A stretch of DNA of 64,000 nt from Streptomyces malaysiense (GTDB taxonomy: Bacteria; Actinomycetota; Actinomycetes; Streptomycetales; Streptomycetaceae), in NCBI RefSeq assembly GCF_000980885.2, contig NZ_LBDA02000012.1, positions 62,001 to 126,000 on the forward strand, written 5' to 3'. The notes beneath the pieces are model-generated. The model ran no database searches. It was not told the origin of the DNA and saw only the letters and a program-made list of their open reading frames with translations. Positions 7,137-16,214 of the stretch are shown piece after piece. Positions within the stretch are counted from its first letter, which is position 1. Each line of letters starts with the position of its first letter. Position numbers and translations under genes: made by a program.

Positions 7137-8702
7137 TCAGCCCGGCACGCCCTCCGCCACCACCTCCCGCGCCACCGCCAGCGCGGCGTCCCGGTCCGCC
7201 GGGACCAGGCCGATGCGGGTGCGGCGGTCCAGGAGGTCGGATTCGTCGAGGGCGCCCTCGTGGCGGGTGGCCCAGAGGAGTTCGGCGCGGGTCACGGGAT
7301 GGCCGGGGAGGACCGGTTCGGCGAGCGAGGGGTGGTCCGCGGTGAGGGCGTGGACGGCGAGGGCCTCCGTGCCGTAGCGGCGGACCAGACGGTTCGGCAC
7401 CGGCAGGGACCGCAGCCGTTCGGGCGCGGCGGCGCCGACCAGCGGCAGGCCCGCGGTGGGCGACGGGGGCACGGAGAGCCCTCGGGCCGCGGCGGCCGCG
7501 TCCACGGCGTCCTGGGCCATCCGGCGGTAGGTGGTGAGCTTGCCGCCGACCACCGTGGTCACCCCGTCCGCCGAGGTCAGCACCGCGTGCCGGCGCGAGA
7601 TGTCGGAGGTGCGGGTCCCCGCGCCGCCGCCCGATATGTCGAGCAGGGGCCGCAGCCCGGCGAAGGCGCCGACGACCTCGTCCCGGGCGACGGGCACGTC
7701 CAGGGCCGAGCCCAGCACGTCCAGCAGGAAGCCGATGTCCGTCTCGGGTACCTCCGGCACATCGGGGACGCCCCCTTCGACCGGCTCGTCGGTGAGGCCG
7801 ACGTACACCCGGCCGTCCCCCTGGGGCAGCACCAGCACGAAGCGGTTGGTCTCGCCGGGGATCGGGATGTGCAGACCGGCCGGCAGATCGCCGAGCCGCT
7901 CCGAGCGCAGCACCAGATGGGTGCCGCGCGAGGGCCGGATCCGGATCCCGTCGACCAGACCGCCCGCCCACACCCCGGTGGCGTTGATCACCGCGCGGGC
8001 CCTGATCTCGCCCTCCTCGCCGGTGAGTTCGTCACGGACCCGGGCGCCGCCGCCGGTCAGCTCCAGCACCCGGACCCGGGTGAGCACCCGCGCCCCGTGC
8101 GCCGCCGCCGTACGGGCCAGCGCGGTGACCAGACGGGCGTCGTCGGTGACCCGCCCGTCCCAGGACAGCAGCCCGCCGCGCAAGCCGGCCCCCCGCACCG
8201 CCGGCGCCAGGTGCCGGGCCTCCGTCGCCGACAGCCGGCGCGGCGCGGGCAGCACCTGGCGCGGGGTGCGCGCGGCCAGCCGCAGCATGTCCCCGGCCCG
8301 CAACCCGGCCCAGGCGATGGAAGCCTGAGCCGTCGACACCATCGGCGTCAGCGGCAGCACGAACGGCTGCGCGCAGACCAGATGCGGGGCGGTGCGGGTC
8401 ATCAGCACCCCCCGCTCCACCGCGCTCTCGTGCGCGACCTCGAACTGCGCGGACGCCAGATAGCGCAGCCCGCCGTGGATCAGCTTGGAACTCCAGCGCG
8501 AGGTGCCGAAGGCCAGGTCCTGGGCGTCCACCGCGACGACGTCCAGACCGCGGGCCGCCGCGTCCAGGGCGACCCCGGCCCCGGTGGCGCCGAGCCCGAC
8601 GACCAGCACGTCGGCCACCCGCCCCTGCGCCGCCTCGGTCAGTTCCCGGGTGCGCCGGGCAGCGCTGAGGGACGAGCCGGGTATCGCCTCGGTGTGACTC
8701 AT
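7137..8702 (-). CDS. glpD: Glycerol-3-phosphate dehydrogenase (FAD-dependent)
   Basis: 521 residues. A dinucleotide-binding glycine motif (VGLGATGAGVALDAAARG) begins near residue 34, followed by TSRWSSKLIHGGLRYL, the hallmark of GlpD. The C-terminal helical domain is present (LLWATRHEGALDESDLLDRR). The enzyme oxidises sn-glycerol 3-phosphate to dihydroxyacetone phosphate at the membrane face, passing electrons to quinone. Its ATG overlaps the stop of the upstream TetR gene by 4 nt (ATGA), so the two are translationally coupled. The partner genes across the divergent promoter use or make the same three-carbon phosphates. Confidence 0.88.
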   Translation of the reverse strand: MSHTEAIPGSSLSAARRTRELTEAAQGRVADVLVVGLGATGAGVALDAAARGLDVVAVDAQDLAFGTSRWSSKLIHGGLRYLASAQFEVAHESAVERGVLMTRTAPHLVCAQPFVLPLTPMVSTAQASIAWAGLRAGDMLRLAARTPRQVLPAPRRLSATEARHLAPAVRGAGLRGGLLSWDGRVTDDARLVTALARTAAAHGARVLTRVRVLELTGGGARVRDELTGEEGEIRARAVINATGVWAGGLVDGIRIRPSRGTHLVLRSERLGDLPAGLHIPIPGETNRFVLVLPQGDGRVYVGLTDEPVEGGVPDVPEVPETDIGFLLDVLGSALDVPVARDEVVGAFAGLRPLLDISGGGAGTRTSDISRRHAVLTSADGVTTVVGGKLTTYRRMAQDAVDAAAAARGLSVPPSPTAGLPLVGAAAPERLRSLPVPNRLVRRYGTEALAVHALTADHPSLAEPVLPGHPVTRAELLWATRHEGALDESDLLDRRTRIGLVPADRDAALAVAREVVAEGVPG

Positions 8703-9307
8703 GGCCTGAGGATCCTCTCCAGGAGGGTGCGCAGCTCGCCGAGGAAGGCGGCGGAGTCCAGCTCCGGATCGTCCTCGTCGGCCATCGTGCGCAGGGACAG
8801 GGTGAAGGACTGCACCGTCAGCAGCAGGGCACGCGCCTGCCGTTCGGTGTGTGCGGGACGCACGGAGCCGTCCTCGTGGCCCTCGCGCAGGCCCTCCGTC
8901 AGCAGCGCGAGCAGCGCCAGCTGGCTCGCGCCGCGCCGGTCGAGCACATAGGGGAGCAGCAGCTCCGGATCGACGTCGACGATCTTGCGGAACAGCGGGT
9001 GCGCCCGGAACGCCTCGACGCCCGCCACCAGCCCCTCCACCATCCGGGTACGCGTGTCGAGACCGGGCGCGGGCGCGGGGATCGCCCGGGTGGCCACGTC
9101 GATCCACTCACGGGTCATCAGATCGCCCACCAGTGTCCGCAGGTCCGGCCAGCGCCGGTACAGGGTCATCCGGGAGACACCGGCGCGGCGGGCCACGTCG
9201 GCGAGGGTCGTGCGGCGCACCCCGACGGCCAGCACGCAGTCGCGCACCGCGTCCAGGATCGGATCGCTCTCCGTGTCTTCCGCACCGTTGTGACGAATAG
9301 GCGTCAT
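8699..9307 (-). CDS. TetR-family regulator of the glpD / flavoprotein locus
   Basis: 202 residues. The N-terminal helix-turn-helix is clear (TTLADVARRAGVSRMTLYRR, residues about 35-55), followed by a helical ligand domain with no recognisable ligand. It is the first gene of the glpD transcript and divergent from the alkylglycerone-phosphate-synthase-like gene. Local repression of both units is the simplest model. The ligand could be an acyl or alkyl lipid intermediate, but that is inference. Confidence 0.85.
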   Translation of the reverse strand: MTPIRHNGAEDTESDPILDAVRDCVLAVGVRRTTLADVARRAGVSRMTLYRRWPDLRTLVGDLMTREWIDVATRAIPAPAPGLDTRTRMVEGLVAGVEAFRAHPLFRKIVDVDPELLLPYVLDRRGASQLALLALLTEGLREGHEDGSVRPAHTERQARALLLTVQSFTLSLRTMADEDDPELDSAAFLGELRTLLERILRP

Positions 9308-9308
9308 G

Positions 9309-9324
9309 TGTAACAGTGTAACGC
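9309..9324. promoter_or_regulatory. TGTAAC direct repeat in the divergent glpD/agpS-like control region
   Basis: TGTAACAGTGTAACG contains two TGTAAC hexamers 8 bp apart immediately upstream of the TetR start codon. It is the only AT-richer patch in the 108-bp divergent spacer and is a candidate TetR operator or promoter element. Confidence 0.4.
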
Positions 9325-9415
9325 CCCGGGTCGGGCAGAACCAGCGGACCGTCGCCGTACGGCCCGCCGGACACCGCCCGGACCGAGCACACCGACCTGT
9401 GAGGACGACCGTTCA

Positions 9416-11008
9416 ATGGACATGCTGTGGAACGGCTGGGGCGACCCGGCCAAGGCGGCACCGCTGCCCGACTCGGTGACCGGGCTGCTGCGCGACCTGC
9501 TCGGCGTCAAGCCGCGCAGCACTCCCGCGCTCGCCCTGGACGATCTCGACCTGCCCGCCCCCACGGCCGCTCCCGCCGCCCTCGCGGCGCTCGCCGAGGC
9601 CGTCGGCGGCACCGGCCACGTGCGCACCGACGCCGAGAGCCGCGTGCGGCACACCCGCGGCAAGTCCACCCCCGACCTGCTGCGCATCCGCGCCGGTGAC
9701 GTCAGCGACGTCCCGCAGGCCGTGGTCCTGCCCGCCACCCACGACGAGGTCCTCGCCGTACTGCGCGCCTGCGCCGAGCACGCCCTGGCCGCCGTCCCGT
9801 TCGGCGGCGGCACCTCCGTCGTCGGCGGACTCGCCCCCGAGCGCGGCGCGTTCGTCGCCCTCGACCTGCGCCGCATGGACGGACTGCTCGACCTCGACCC
9901 CGTCTCGCGCACCGCCGTCCTCCAGCCCGGCCTGCGCGCCCCCGAGGCGGAGGCGCTCCTCGCCGAGCAGGGCTTCACCCTCGGCCACTTCCCGCAGTCC
10001 TTCGAGTGGGCCAGCATCGGCGGTTTCGCCGCGGCCCGCTCCAGCGGCCAGGCGTCCGCCGGTTACGGACGATTCGACGAGATGGTCCTCGGCCTCACCC
10101 TCGCCACCCCCCGGGGCACCGTCGAGACGGGCCGCGCCCCCCGCTCCGCCGCGGGCCCCGACCTGCGCCAGCTGATCCTCGGCTCCGAGGGCGCATTCGG
10201 CGTCATCACCGCCGTCACCGTGCGGGTGCGCCCGCTGCCCGAGACGAAGGTCTACGAGGGCTGGCGGTTCGCGTCCTTCGAGGCGGGCGCCGCCGCGTTG
10301 CGGGTGCTCGCCCAGGACGGACCGCGCCCGACCGTGCTGCGCCTGTCCGACGAGACCGAGACCCTCATCGGTCTCGCCTCGCCCGACAAGATCGGCGCCG
10401 GCCTGGACCGGAGCGACGCCGGGTGCCTGGCCGTCACCGGCTACGAGGGCACACCCGAGGAGACCGCGTACCGGCGCGAGCGGGCCGCCGCCGTCCTCAC
10501 CGCCCACGGCGGCACCCCGCTCGGCACCGAGCCGGGCGAGCGCTGGGCCCACGGCCGCTTCTCCGCGCCGTACCTGCGCGACGCCCTTCTCGACGTCGGC
10601 GCCTTCGCCGAGACCCTGGAGACCGCCGCGTTCTGGTCCCGGATCCCCGAGCTGTACGCGGCCGTGCGCAGCGCGCTCACCGACACCCTCACCGCGGCGG
10701 GCACCCCGCCGCTGGTGATGTGCCACATCTCCCATGTGTACGAGAACGGCGCCTCGCTGTACTTCACCGTCGTCAGCGCCCAGGGCGAGGACCCGGTGGC
10801 CCACTGGACGCCCGCCAAGCACGCGGCCAACGAGGCGATCCTCGCCGCCGGCGGCACCATCTCCCACCATCACGGGGTGGGCACCGACCACCGCGACTGG
10901 TATGTCAGGGAGACCGGAGAGCTGGCCGTCGAGGCACTGCGCGCCGTCAAGCGCCGCCTGGACCCCGACGGGCTGCTCAACCCCGGCGTCCTGCTGCCCA
11001 CCGACTGA
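9416..11008 (+). CDS. FAD-binding oxidase, alkyldihydroxyacetone-phosphate-synthase-like
   Basis: 530 residues. The FAD-binding PCMH domain has VPFGGGTSVVGGL at about residues 125-137, and the C-terminal domain ends in ISHHHGVGTDHRDW (about 482-495). The triple-histidine HHHGVG motif and the PQSFEWASIGG segment are characteristic of alkylglycerone-phosphate synthases, which swap the acyl group of acyl-DHAP for a fatty alcohol to make ether lipids. Other FAD oxidases (for example D-lactate dehydrogenases) lack this combination. It starts the plus-strand unit opposite TetR-glpD and is followed 34 bp later by a lipid-kinase-like gene. The catalytic role is likely but the lipid product is unproven. 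Confidence 0.8.
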   Translation: MDMLWNGWGDPAKAAPLPDSVTGLLRDLLGVKPRSTPALALDDLDLPAPTAAPAALAALAEAVGGTGHVRTDAESRVRHTRGKSTPDLLRIRAGDVSDVPQAVVLPATHDEVLAVLRACAEHALAAVPFGGGTSVVGGLAPERGAFVALDLRRMDGLLDLDPVSRTAVLQPGLRAPEAEALLAEQGFTLGHFPQSFEWASIGGFAAARSSGQASAGYGRFDEMVLGLTLATPRGTVETGRAPRSAAGPDLRQLILGSEGAFGVITAVTVRVRPLPETKVYEGWRFASFEAGAAALRVLAQDGPRPTVLRLSDETETLIGLASPDKIGAGLDRSDAGCLAVTGYEGTPEETAYRRERAAAVLTAHGGTPLGTEPGERWAHGRFSAPYLRDALLDVGAFAETLETAAFWSRIPELYAAVRSALTDTLTAAGTPPLVMCHISHVYENGASLYFTVVSAQGEDPVAHWTPAKHAANEAILAAGGTISHHHGVGTDHRDWYVRETGELAVEALRAVKRRLDPDGLLNPGVLLPTD

Positions 11009-11042
11009 CCCCACCCCACCGCCTGCCCCGGAGGCACTCCCG

Positions 11043-11942
11043 ATGCGCCAGTTCACCGCCGTCGTCAACCCGACCGCGGGCGGCTCCACCGCGGCGGCCA
11101 CGCTGCTCCGGGTGGCCCGCCTGCTCAGGGAGGCCGGGGCCGGTCTGGAGACCGAGTACAGCCACAGCCTGGCCCACGCGAAGGACATCGCCCGCAAGGC
11201 GGGCGAGCGGGGCCGGATCGTGCTCGCCGTCGGTGGCGACGGCATCACCGGCGGCATCGGGGGCGCGCTGAGCGGCACCGGAACCGTGTTCGGCCTCGTA
11301 CCGGCCGGCCGCGGCAACGACTTCGCCCGCGCCCTCGACCTGCCGGCCGACCCCGCGGCCCTCGCCGACATCCTGCTGCACGCCGAGCCCCGGCCGGTCG
11401 ACACCGTCGAGGTGGAGTCCGCCGTCCACCGGCGCACCGTGGTCCTCGGCAGCGTCTACGCCGGGGTCGACGCGCTGGCCAACCGGCACGCCAACCAGAC
11501 CCGGCTGCTGCGCGGCGCCGCCGCCTACTACGCGGGCGGCCTGCGCGCGGTGACCGCCTGGCGCCCCGCCGACTACCGGGTCACGGCCGACGGCGTGGAG
11601 CACACCCACCGCGGCTACACGGTGGTCGCCGCCAACTCCCCCTATTACGGCTCCGGCCGGCGGATCGCTCCCGGCGCCCGGGTCGACGACGGCCTGCTGC
11701 ACATAGTGATGATCAAGGAGGCGCCGCGCCGGCTGTTCTTCACCCTGATGAACGAACTCAAGACCGGAACCCACATACACCGCCCCGAAGTACGCGTCCT
11801 GCGCGCCAGGGAGCTGCGCATCGAGTCCATGGACCCCGTGCCCTACGGCGCGGACGGCGAGGTGGAGGCCACCTTGCCGGTGACCGTCCGGGTGCGGCCC
11901 GGGGACCTGCCGGTGCTGTACCGGCCCGCGGACGCCGCCTGA
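11043..11942 (+). CDS. Diacylglycerol-kinase-family lipid kinase
   Basis: 299 residues, starting at ATG 11043 behind a GGAGG site. The DAGK catalytic domain is clear: VVNPTAGG at the start, the nucleotide motif VGGDGITGG near residue 62, then LVPAGRGNDFARALDLP. The C-terminal half carries the beta-sandwich of DgkB/YegS-like kinases (ANSPYYGSGRRIAPGARVDD) and a final DGEVE motif. It phosphorylates a lipid hydroxyl such as diacylglycerol using ATP at the inner membrane face. Position directly after the alkylglycerone-phosphate-synthase-like gene suggests an alkyl- or alkylacylglycerol as substrate, which is inference. Confidence 0.85.
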   Translation: MRQFTAVVNPTAGGSTAAATLLRVARLLREAGAGLETEYSHSLAHAKDIARKAGERGRIVLAVGGDGITGGIGGALSGTGTVFGLVPAGRGNDFARALDLPADPAALADILLHAEPRPVDTVEVESAVHRRTVVLGSVYAGVDALANRHANQTRLLRGAAAYYAGGLRAVTAWRPADYRVTADGVEHTHRGYTVVAANSPYYGSGRRIAPGARVDDGLLHIVMIKEAPRRLFFTLMNELKTGTHIHRPEVRVLRARELRIESMDPVPYGADGEVEATLPVTVRVRPGDLPVLYRPADAA

Positions 11943-12015
11943 CCCGTGTGCGGGCCCGCCCGCCGGGGTAGACGAGCAGCGACCGGGGGAGCGGCGGACG
12001 AGGGGGAGGAAGCGC

Positions 12016-12354
12016 GTGGAGAACGCCGTGCAGGCCGTCGTCGTGTACGACGGACGGCTGCTGCTGGTCCGGGAGGCGGGCGAGTGGGGGCTGCCGTCGG
12101 GCGCCGGACAGCCGGCCGAGACGGTGGAGGCCACCGCCGCCCGCGTCGTCCAGGAACTCACCGGCTATCTGGCCGACGGCTCCGCGGCGCTGGACGGCAG
12201 CTCGGCCGTGCTGTGCCAACTCCTCAGCGAGGAGCCCACGGACGGCGCCAGGCTGGCCGCCGCCGACATCCGCTGGACGCCGAACGAGGAGACCCCGGCC
12301 ATCGCGCTGCCCGAGACCGTGCGCCGCTACCTGGAGGGGCACACCCCCGTGTGA
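12016..12354 (+). CDS. Nudix-fold protein with degenerate Nudix box
   Basis: 112 residues from GTG 12016 behind GGGGGAGGA. The fold start (VQAVVVYDGRLLLVREAGEW) is typical Nudix. The box reads GAGQPAE, then seven residues, then RVVQELTGY. The canonical GX5EX7REUXEEXGU keeps the first Glu, Arg and Gly, but two Glu positions are changed (RE to RV, EE to EL). Those acids normally bind Mg2+ for nucleoside-diphosphate cleavage, so hydrolase activity is doubtful and a binding role is possible. It stands alone after the lipid-kinase gene. Confidence 0.65.
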   Translation: MENAVQAVVVYDGRLLLVREAGEWGLPSGAGQPAETVEATAARVVQELTGYLADGSAALDGSSAVLCQLLSEEPTDGARLAAADIRWTPNEETPAIALPETVRRYLEGHTPV

Positions 12355-12703
12355 CCGCCCCGCCCCGCTCAGGGGTTCCCTTCGGGGAACCGCCGTCGGT
12401 CCATCACCGCCCGGTCGATGCCGCCCTCCTGCGGCCCGCGGGCCCGCCGCGTCGGCCGGCCGCACCGCGGGGGTGAGCCGCGGCACGCTCGCACGGGCAT
12501 CTCGCCGCCGCCCAGCGCCCGCGCGGTGCCGGCCTCGGTCACCCGGTGGACATCGGACACCTGGCACCCGGTGGGTATCGGCCGCCCGGTCGCGCATCCC
12601 CCCCCCGTGCCGAGCCGCCGGGGGCTCTCCGACCTGCCGAGCCCGCGCGGCCGGGCCATGCTGGAACGGTCCGGCTCCGCCCCGTACGAGGAGGCAGGTC
12701 CCC
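12355..12703. other. 349-bp intergenic stretch before the Dyp peroxidase
   Basis: It holds the terminator hairpin at 12374-12391. Beyond that, a minus-strand reading (12369-12659) contains a protein-like phrase ending IDRAVMDRRRFPEGNP, but no ribosome site or recognisable domain, so it is not called as a gene. The Dyp peroxidase ribosome site (GAGGAGG) is at the right edge. Confidence 0.4.
12374..12391 (+). terminator. Hairpin terminator after the Nudix-like gene
   Basis: GGTTCCC and GGGAACC pair perfectly around a TTCG tetraloop, 20 bp after the stop. No T-tract follows, which is common in Streptomyces. Confidence 0.6.
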
Positions 12704-13672
12704 GTGCCCGAGTCGCAGCCCGTCGTCGTCCCGCCCGCCAGGGCCGCCGTGTTCCTCGTCGCCACCGTCGAGCAGGGCGGCGAGGACACCGTCCGGGACC
12801 TGTTGCGGGAGGTGTCCGCGCTGCGCCGTTCGGTCGCCTTCCGGGCCCCGCCCGAGGAGCTGAGCTGCGTGGTCGGCATCGGCTCCGCCGTCTGGAGCCG
12901 GCTGTTCGGCGGGCCGCGTCCCCGGGACCTGCATCCGTTCAGGGAACTGGACGGCCCCCGTCACCAGGCCCCGGCCACCCCCGGCGACATCCTCTTCCAC
13001 GTCCGCTGCCGCCGCATGGACCTCTGCTTCGAACTGGCCCGCCTGTTCGCCGAGCGGCTGGAGGGCGCCGCCACCGTGGTGGACGAGGTGCACGGCTTCA
13101 AGTTCTTCGACGAACGCGATCTGCTCGGCTTCGTCGACGGCAGCGAGAACCCCGAGGGCGAACTCGCGGACGAGGCGGTGTTCATCGGCGACGAGGACCC
13201 CGGCTTCCGCGGCGGCAGCTATGTGATCGTGCAGAAGTACCTGCACGACATGAAGGCATGGAACGCCCTGTCCGTCGAGGAACAGGAGAGGACCATCGGG
13301 CGCACCAGGCTCGCCAACGTCGAACTCCCCGACGACGTGAAACCCGCCGACTCCCACGTGGCCCTGAACACCGTCACCGACGAGCACGGCGACGAGCGCG
13401 AGATCCTGCGCGAGAACATGCCCTTCGGGAACATCGCGCAGGGCGAGTTCGGCACGTACTTCATCGGCTACGCCCGCACGCCCGACGTCACGGAGTCCAT
13501 GCTGCGCAACATGTTCCTCGGCCGGGACCCCGCGTCGCACGACCGGATCCTCGACTTCTCCGTGCCGGTCACGGGCTGCCTCTTCCACGTGCCGACCATC
13601 GACTTCCTCGACGATCCCCCCGCCCGGCCTCCGCTTGCGGGCCACTCGGCGCCGGGGTTCAGTGAGTACTGA
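12704..13672 (+). CDS. Dyp-type haem peroxidase
   Basis: 322 residues from GTG 12704, chosen because GAGGAGG lies 8 nt before it. The family signature GFVDGSENP (GxxDG, with the distal aspartate) is near residue 147, the proximal haem-ligand histidine is probably in PADSHVALN, and GTYFIGYART supplies the arginine-containing strand. Dyp peroxidases oxidise dyes, lignin-like phenols or porphyrins with H2O2. No signal or Tat peptide is present and the protein is not next to an encapsulin gene, so it is probably a cytoplasmic B-type enzyme. It lies 23 bp upstream of the Clp ATPase gene and may share its transcript. Confidence 0.88.
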   Translation: MPESQPVVVPPARAAVFLVATVEQGGEDTVRDLLREVSALRRSVAFRAPPEELSCVVGIGSAVWSRLFGGPRPRDLHPFRELDGPRHQAPATPGDILFHVRCRRMDLCFELARLFAERLEGAATVVDEVHGFKFFDERDLLGFVDGSENPEGELADEAVFIGDEDPGFRGGSYVIVQKYLHDMKAWNALSVEEQERTIGRTRLANVELPDDVKPADSHVALNTVTDEHGDEREILRENMPFGNIAQGEFGTYFIGYARTPDVTESMLRNMFLGRDPASHDRILDFSVPVTGCLFHVPTIDFLDDPPARPPLAGHSAPGFSEY

Positions 13673-13695
13673 CCCCTTGCGCCCCAGGAGTTCTC

Positions 13696-16182
13696 ATGTC
13701 GATGCCGTTCGGCGCCCCCTTCGGTTCCCAGGACCCCTTCAGCGAACTGCTGAATCGCTTCTTCGGGATGTCGCCGGCATCCTCACCGCCCGCGGTGCAG
13801 CGGGTGCCGATCGGACGCCTGCTGACGGAGTCGTCGCAGGAACTGCTCAATCTGGCCGCGCGGCGGGCCGCCGAGGACGGCACCTCCGACCTCGACACCG
13901 AGCATCTGCTGTGGGCGGCCACGAAGGTGGAGCCCTCACGCCGGCTGCTGCTCCAGGTGGACGTGGACCCCGACACCCTCGCCAACGAGATCGCCAAGGT
14001 ACTGCCGAGCGAGTCCGGCCAGCCCTCCGCGCAACCCGGGCTCACCCCCGCGGCCAAGCGCACCCTCGGCGCCGCCTACGCCCGGTCCCAGGCGTCCGGG
14101 GTGTCGTACATCGGCCCCGAGCACATCCTCGCCGCGCTGCTCGGCGACAGCGACACCGGTGCCGCCCGGCTGCTGCGGGCCGAGGGCATGGACACCGGGA
14201 AGATCTCGGGCATCGCCGAACAGGCGGCCCGCGCCGAGAACTCGCCGGCCGAACGCAAGCAGCCGGCCACCACCCTGGACGAGTACGGCCGCGATCTGAC
14301 CGACGAGGCCAAGGCCGGCAAGCTGGACCCGGTGGTGGGCCGCGCCGAGGAGATCGAGCAGACCGTGGAGATCCTGTCCCGGCGCTCGAAGAACAACCCC
14401 GTGCTGATCGGCGAACCCGGAGTCGGCAAGACCGCCATCGTGGAGGGCCTCGCGCAGCGCATCGTGGCCGGCGAGGTCCCCGACACCCTGAAGGACAAGC
14501 GGGTCGTCGCGCTCGACCTGTCGGGCATGGTGGCGGGGGCCCAGTACCGGGGCCAGTTCGAGGAGCGGCTGAAGAAGGTCATCGAGGACGTCCAGGCCGC
14601 GAGCGGCGGCATCATCCTCTTCATCGACGAGTTGCACACCGTCGTCGGCGCCGGCGCCACCGGCGAGGGCTCCATGGACGCGGGCAACATGCTCAAACCC
14701 GCCCTCGCGCGCGGCGAGTTGCACGTCGTGGGCGCCACCACCATCGACGAGTACCGCAAGTACGTCGAGAAGGACGCCGCCCTGGAGCGCCGGTTCCAGC
14801 CGGTGATGGTCCCCGAGCCGACCGTCGAGGAGACGGTGCAGATCCTCGAAGGGCTGCGGGACGCCTACGAGGCGCATCACCAGGTCCGCTTCGACGACAG
14901 CGCGCTGGCGGCCGCGGCGGAGATGTCCGACCGGTACGTCACCGACCGCTTCCTGCCGGACAAGGCCATCGACGTCATGGACCAGGCGGGCGCCCGGGTA
15001 CGGCTGCGCAGCGCCGGCCGCTCCACCGAGGTCGTCAGCCGCGAGGACCGGATCGCCAAGCTGCGCCGCGAACTCGAACAGGCCGTGTCCGCCGAGGACT
15101 TCGAGCGGGCCTCCGAGCTGAAGCGGCAGGTCGCCGAGACGGAGGCCGAGCTGGCCGGCATCGAGGAGCGCCGGGAGGGTGTCGTCTCCGTCACCGCCTC
15201 CGACATCGCCGACATCGTCTCCCGGCGCACCGGCATCCCGGTCTCCCAGCTCACCGCCGGCGAGAAGGAGAAACTCCTCAGGCTGGAGGCGGAGATGCAC
15301 GCCCGTATCGTCGGTCAGGACGAGGCGGTCACCGCGGTCTCCCAGGCGGTGCGGCGCAACCGCGCCGGCATGGGCGACCCCGACCGGCCCGTCGGTTCCT
15401 TCCTGTTCCTCGGCCCGACCGGGGTCGGCAAGACCGAACTCGCCAAGACTCTCGCCGAGTTGCTGTTTGGCGAGGAGAACCGCATGGTCCGCTTCGACAT
15501 GAGCGAATTCCAGGAGAAGCACACCGTCGCGCGACTCGTCGGCGCCCCGCCGGGATACGTCGGCTACGAGGAGGCGGGCCAGCTCACCGAGAAGGTGCGC
15601 AGGCAGCCGTACAGCGTCGTGCTGTTCGACGAGGTGGAGAAGGCGCACCCCGACGTCTTCAACACCCTGCTCCAGATCCTGGACGACGGCCGCCTCACCG
15701 ACTCCCAGGGCCGTACCGTCGACTTCCGGCACTGCGTCGTCATCATGACGTCGAACATCGGCGCGCACCGCATCCTCGACCACAAGGGCGATGTGTCCGA
15801 CCTGAAGGACGAGTTGATGGAGGACCTGCGGGGCCGCTTCCTGCCGGAGTTCCTCAACCGCATCGACGACATCATCATCTTCCACGGGCTCACCGAGGAC
15901 GACCTGTCGGAGATCGTGGACCACCTCCTGGACCGGAGCAAGCACCGGGTGCACGCCCAGGGCATGAAACTGGAGGTCACGGAGGCCGCGAAGAAACTGC
16001 TCATCGCCCATGGCCACCAGCCCGAGTTCGGCGCCCGGCCGCTGCGCCGCACCATCCAGGCGGAGCTGGACAACCGCATCGCCACGCTGCTGCTCGGCGG
16101 CGAGGCCGAGCCCGGGGACACGATCGTCGCCGACGTGGTGAAGGACTCGCTGCACTGCTCGGTCAGCAGGCCCGAGAACTGA
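13696..16182 (+). CDS. ClpC-like Hsp100 AAA+ ATPase (possible disaggregase)
   Basis: 828 residues. It has an N-terminal Clp-N double repeat (two segments, about 35-105 and 110-185), an AAA-1 domain with GEPGVGKT near residue 239, a short UVR-like linker ([17 protein letters not shown]), an AAA-2 domain with GPTGVGKT near residue 574, and a D2-small domain ending [11 protein letters not shown]. The short middle region is ClpC-type, not ClpB-type. However, in the place where ClpC carries the (L/V)GF loop that docks ClpP, this protein reads [16 protein letters not shown], with no such tripeptide. It may therefore unfold or disaggregate proteins without ClpP. It follows the Dyp peroxidase closely and converges on the GreA-like gene. 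Confidence 0.85.
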   Translation: MSMPFGAPFGSQDPFSELLNRFFGMSPASSPPAVQRVPIGRLLTESSQELLNLAARRAAEDGTSDLDTEHLLWAATKVEPSRRLLLQVDVDPDTLANEIAKVLPSESGQPSAQPGLTPAAKRTLGAAYARSQASGVSYIGPEHILAALLGDSDTGAARLLRAEGMDTGKISGIAEQAARAENSPAERKQPATTLDEYGRDLTDEAKAGKLDPVVGRAEEIEQTVEILSRRSKNNPVLIGEPGVGKTAIVEGLAQRIVAGEVPDTLKDKRVVALDLSGMVAGAQYRGQFEERLKKVIEDVQAASGGIILFIDELHTVVGAGATGEGSMDAGNMLKPALARGELHVVGATTIDEYRKYVEKDAALERRFQPVMVPEPTVEETVQILEGLRDAYEAHHQVRFDDSALAAAAEMSDRYVTDRFLPDKAIDVMDQAGARVRLRSAGRSTEVVSREDRIAKLRRELEQAVSAEDFERASELKRQVAETEAELAGIEERREGVVSVTASDIADIVSRRTGIPVSQLTAGEKEKLLRLEAEMHARIVGQDEAVTAVSQAVRRNRAGMGDPDRPVGSFLFLGPTGVGKTELAKTLAELLFGEENRMVRFDMSEFQEKHTVARLVGAPPGYVGYEEAGQLTEKVRRQPYSVVLFDEVEKAHPDVFNTLLQILDDGRLTDSQGRTVDFRHCVVIMTSNIGAHRILDHKGDVSDLKDELMEDLRGRFLPEFLNRIDDIIIFHGLTEDDLSEIVDHLLDRSKHRVHAQGMKLEVTEAAKKLLIAHGHQPEFGARPLRRTIQAELDNRIATLLLGGEAEPGDTIVADVVKDSLHCSVSRPEN

Positions 16183-16193
16183 CCCCCGCTGCC

Positions 16194-16214
16194 GCGGCCC
16201 CTCTACGGGGCCGC
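16194..16214. terminator. Bidirectional terminator between the clp-like and gre-like genes
   Basis: GCGGCCCC and GGGGCCGC form a perfect 8-bp stem with loop TCTAC between two convergent genes. The stop codon of the minus-strand gene lies within the loop. Confidence 0.65.

Noticed and set aside
12369..12659. A 96-residue minus-strand reading ending IDRAVMDRRRFPEGNP
   Set aside because: It runs into the terminator hairpin, lacks a ribosome site and a recognised domain; at most a gene fragment.
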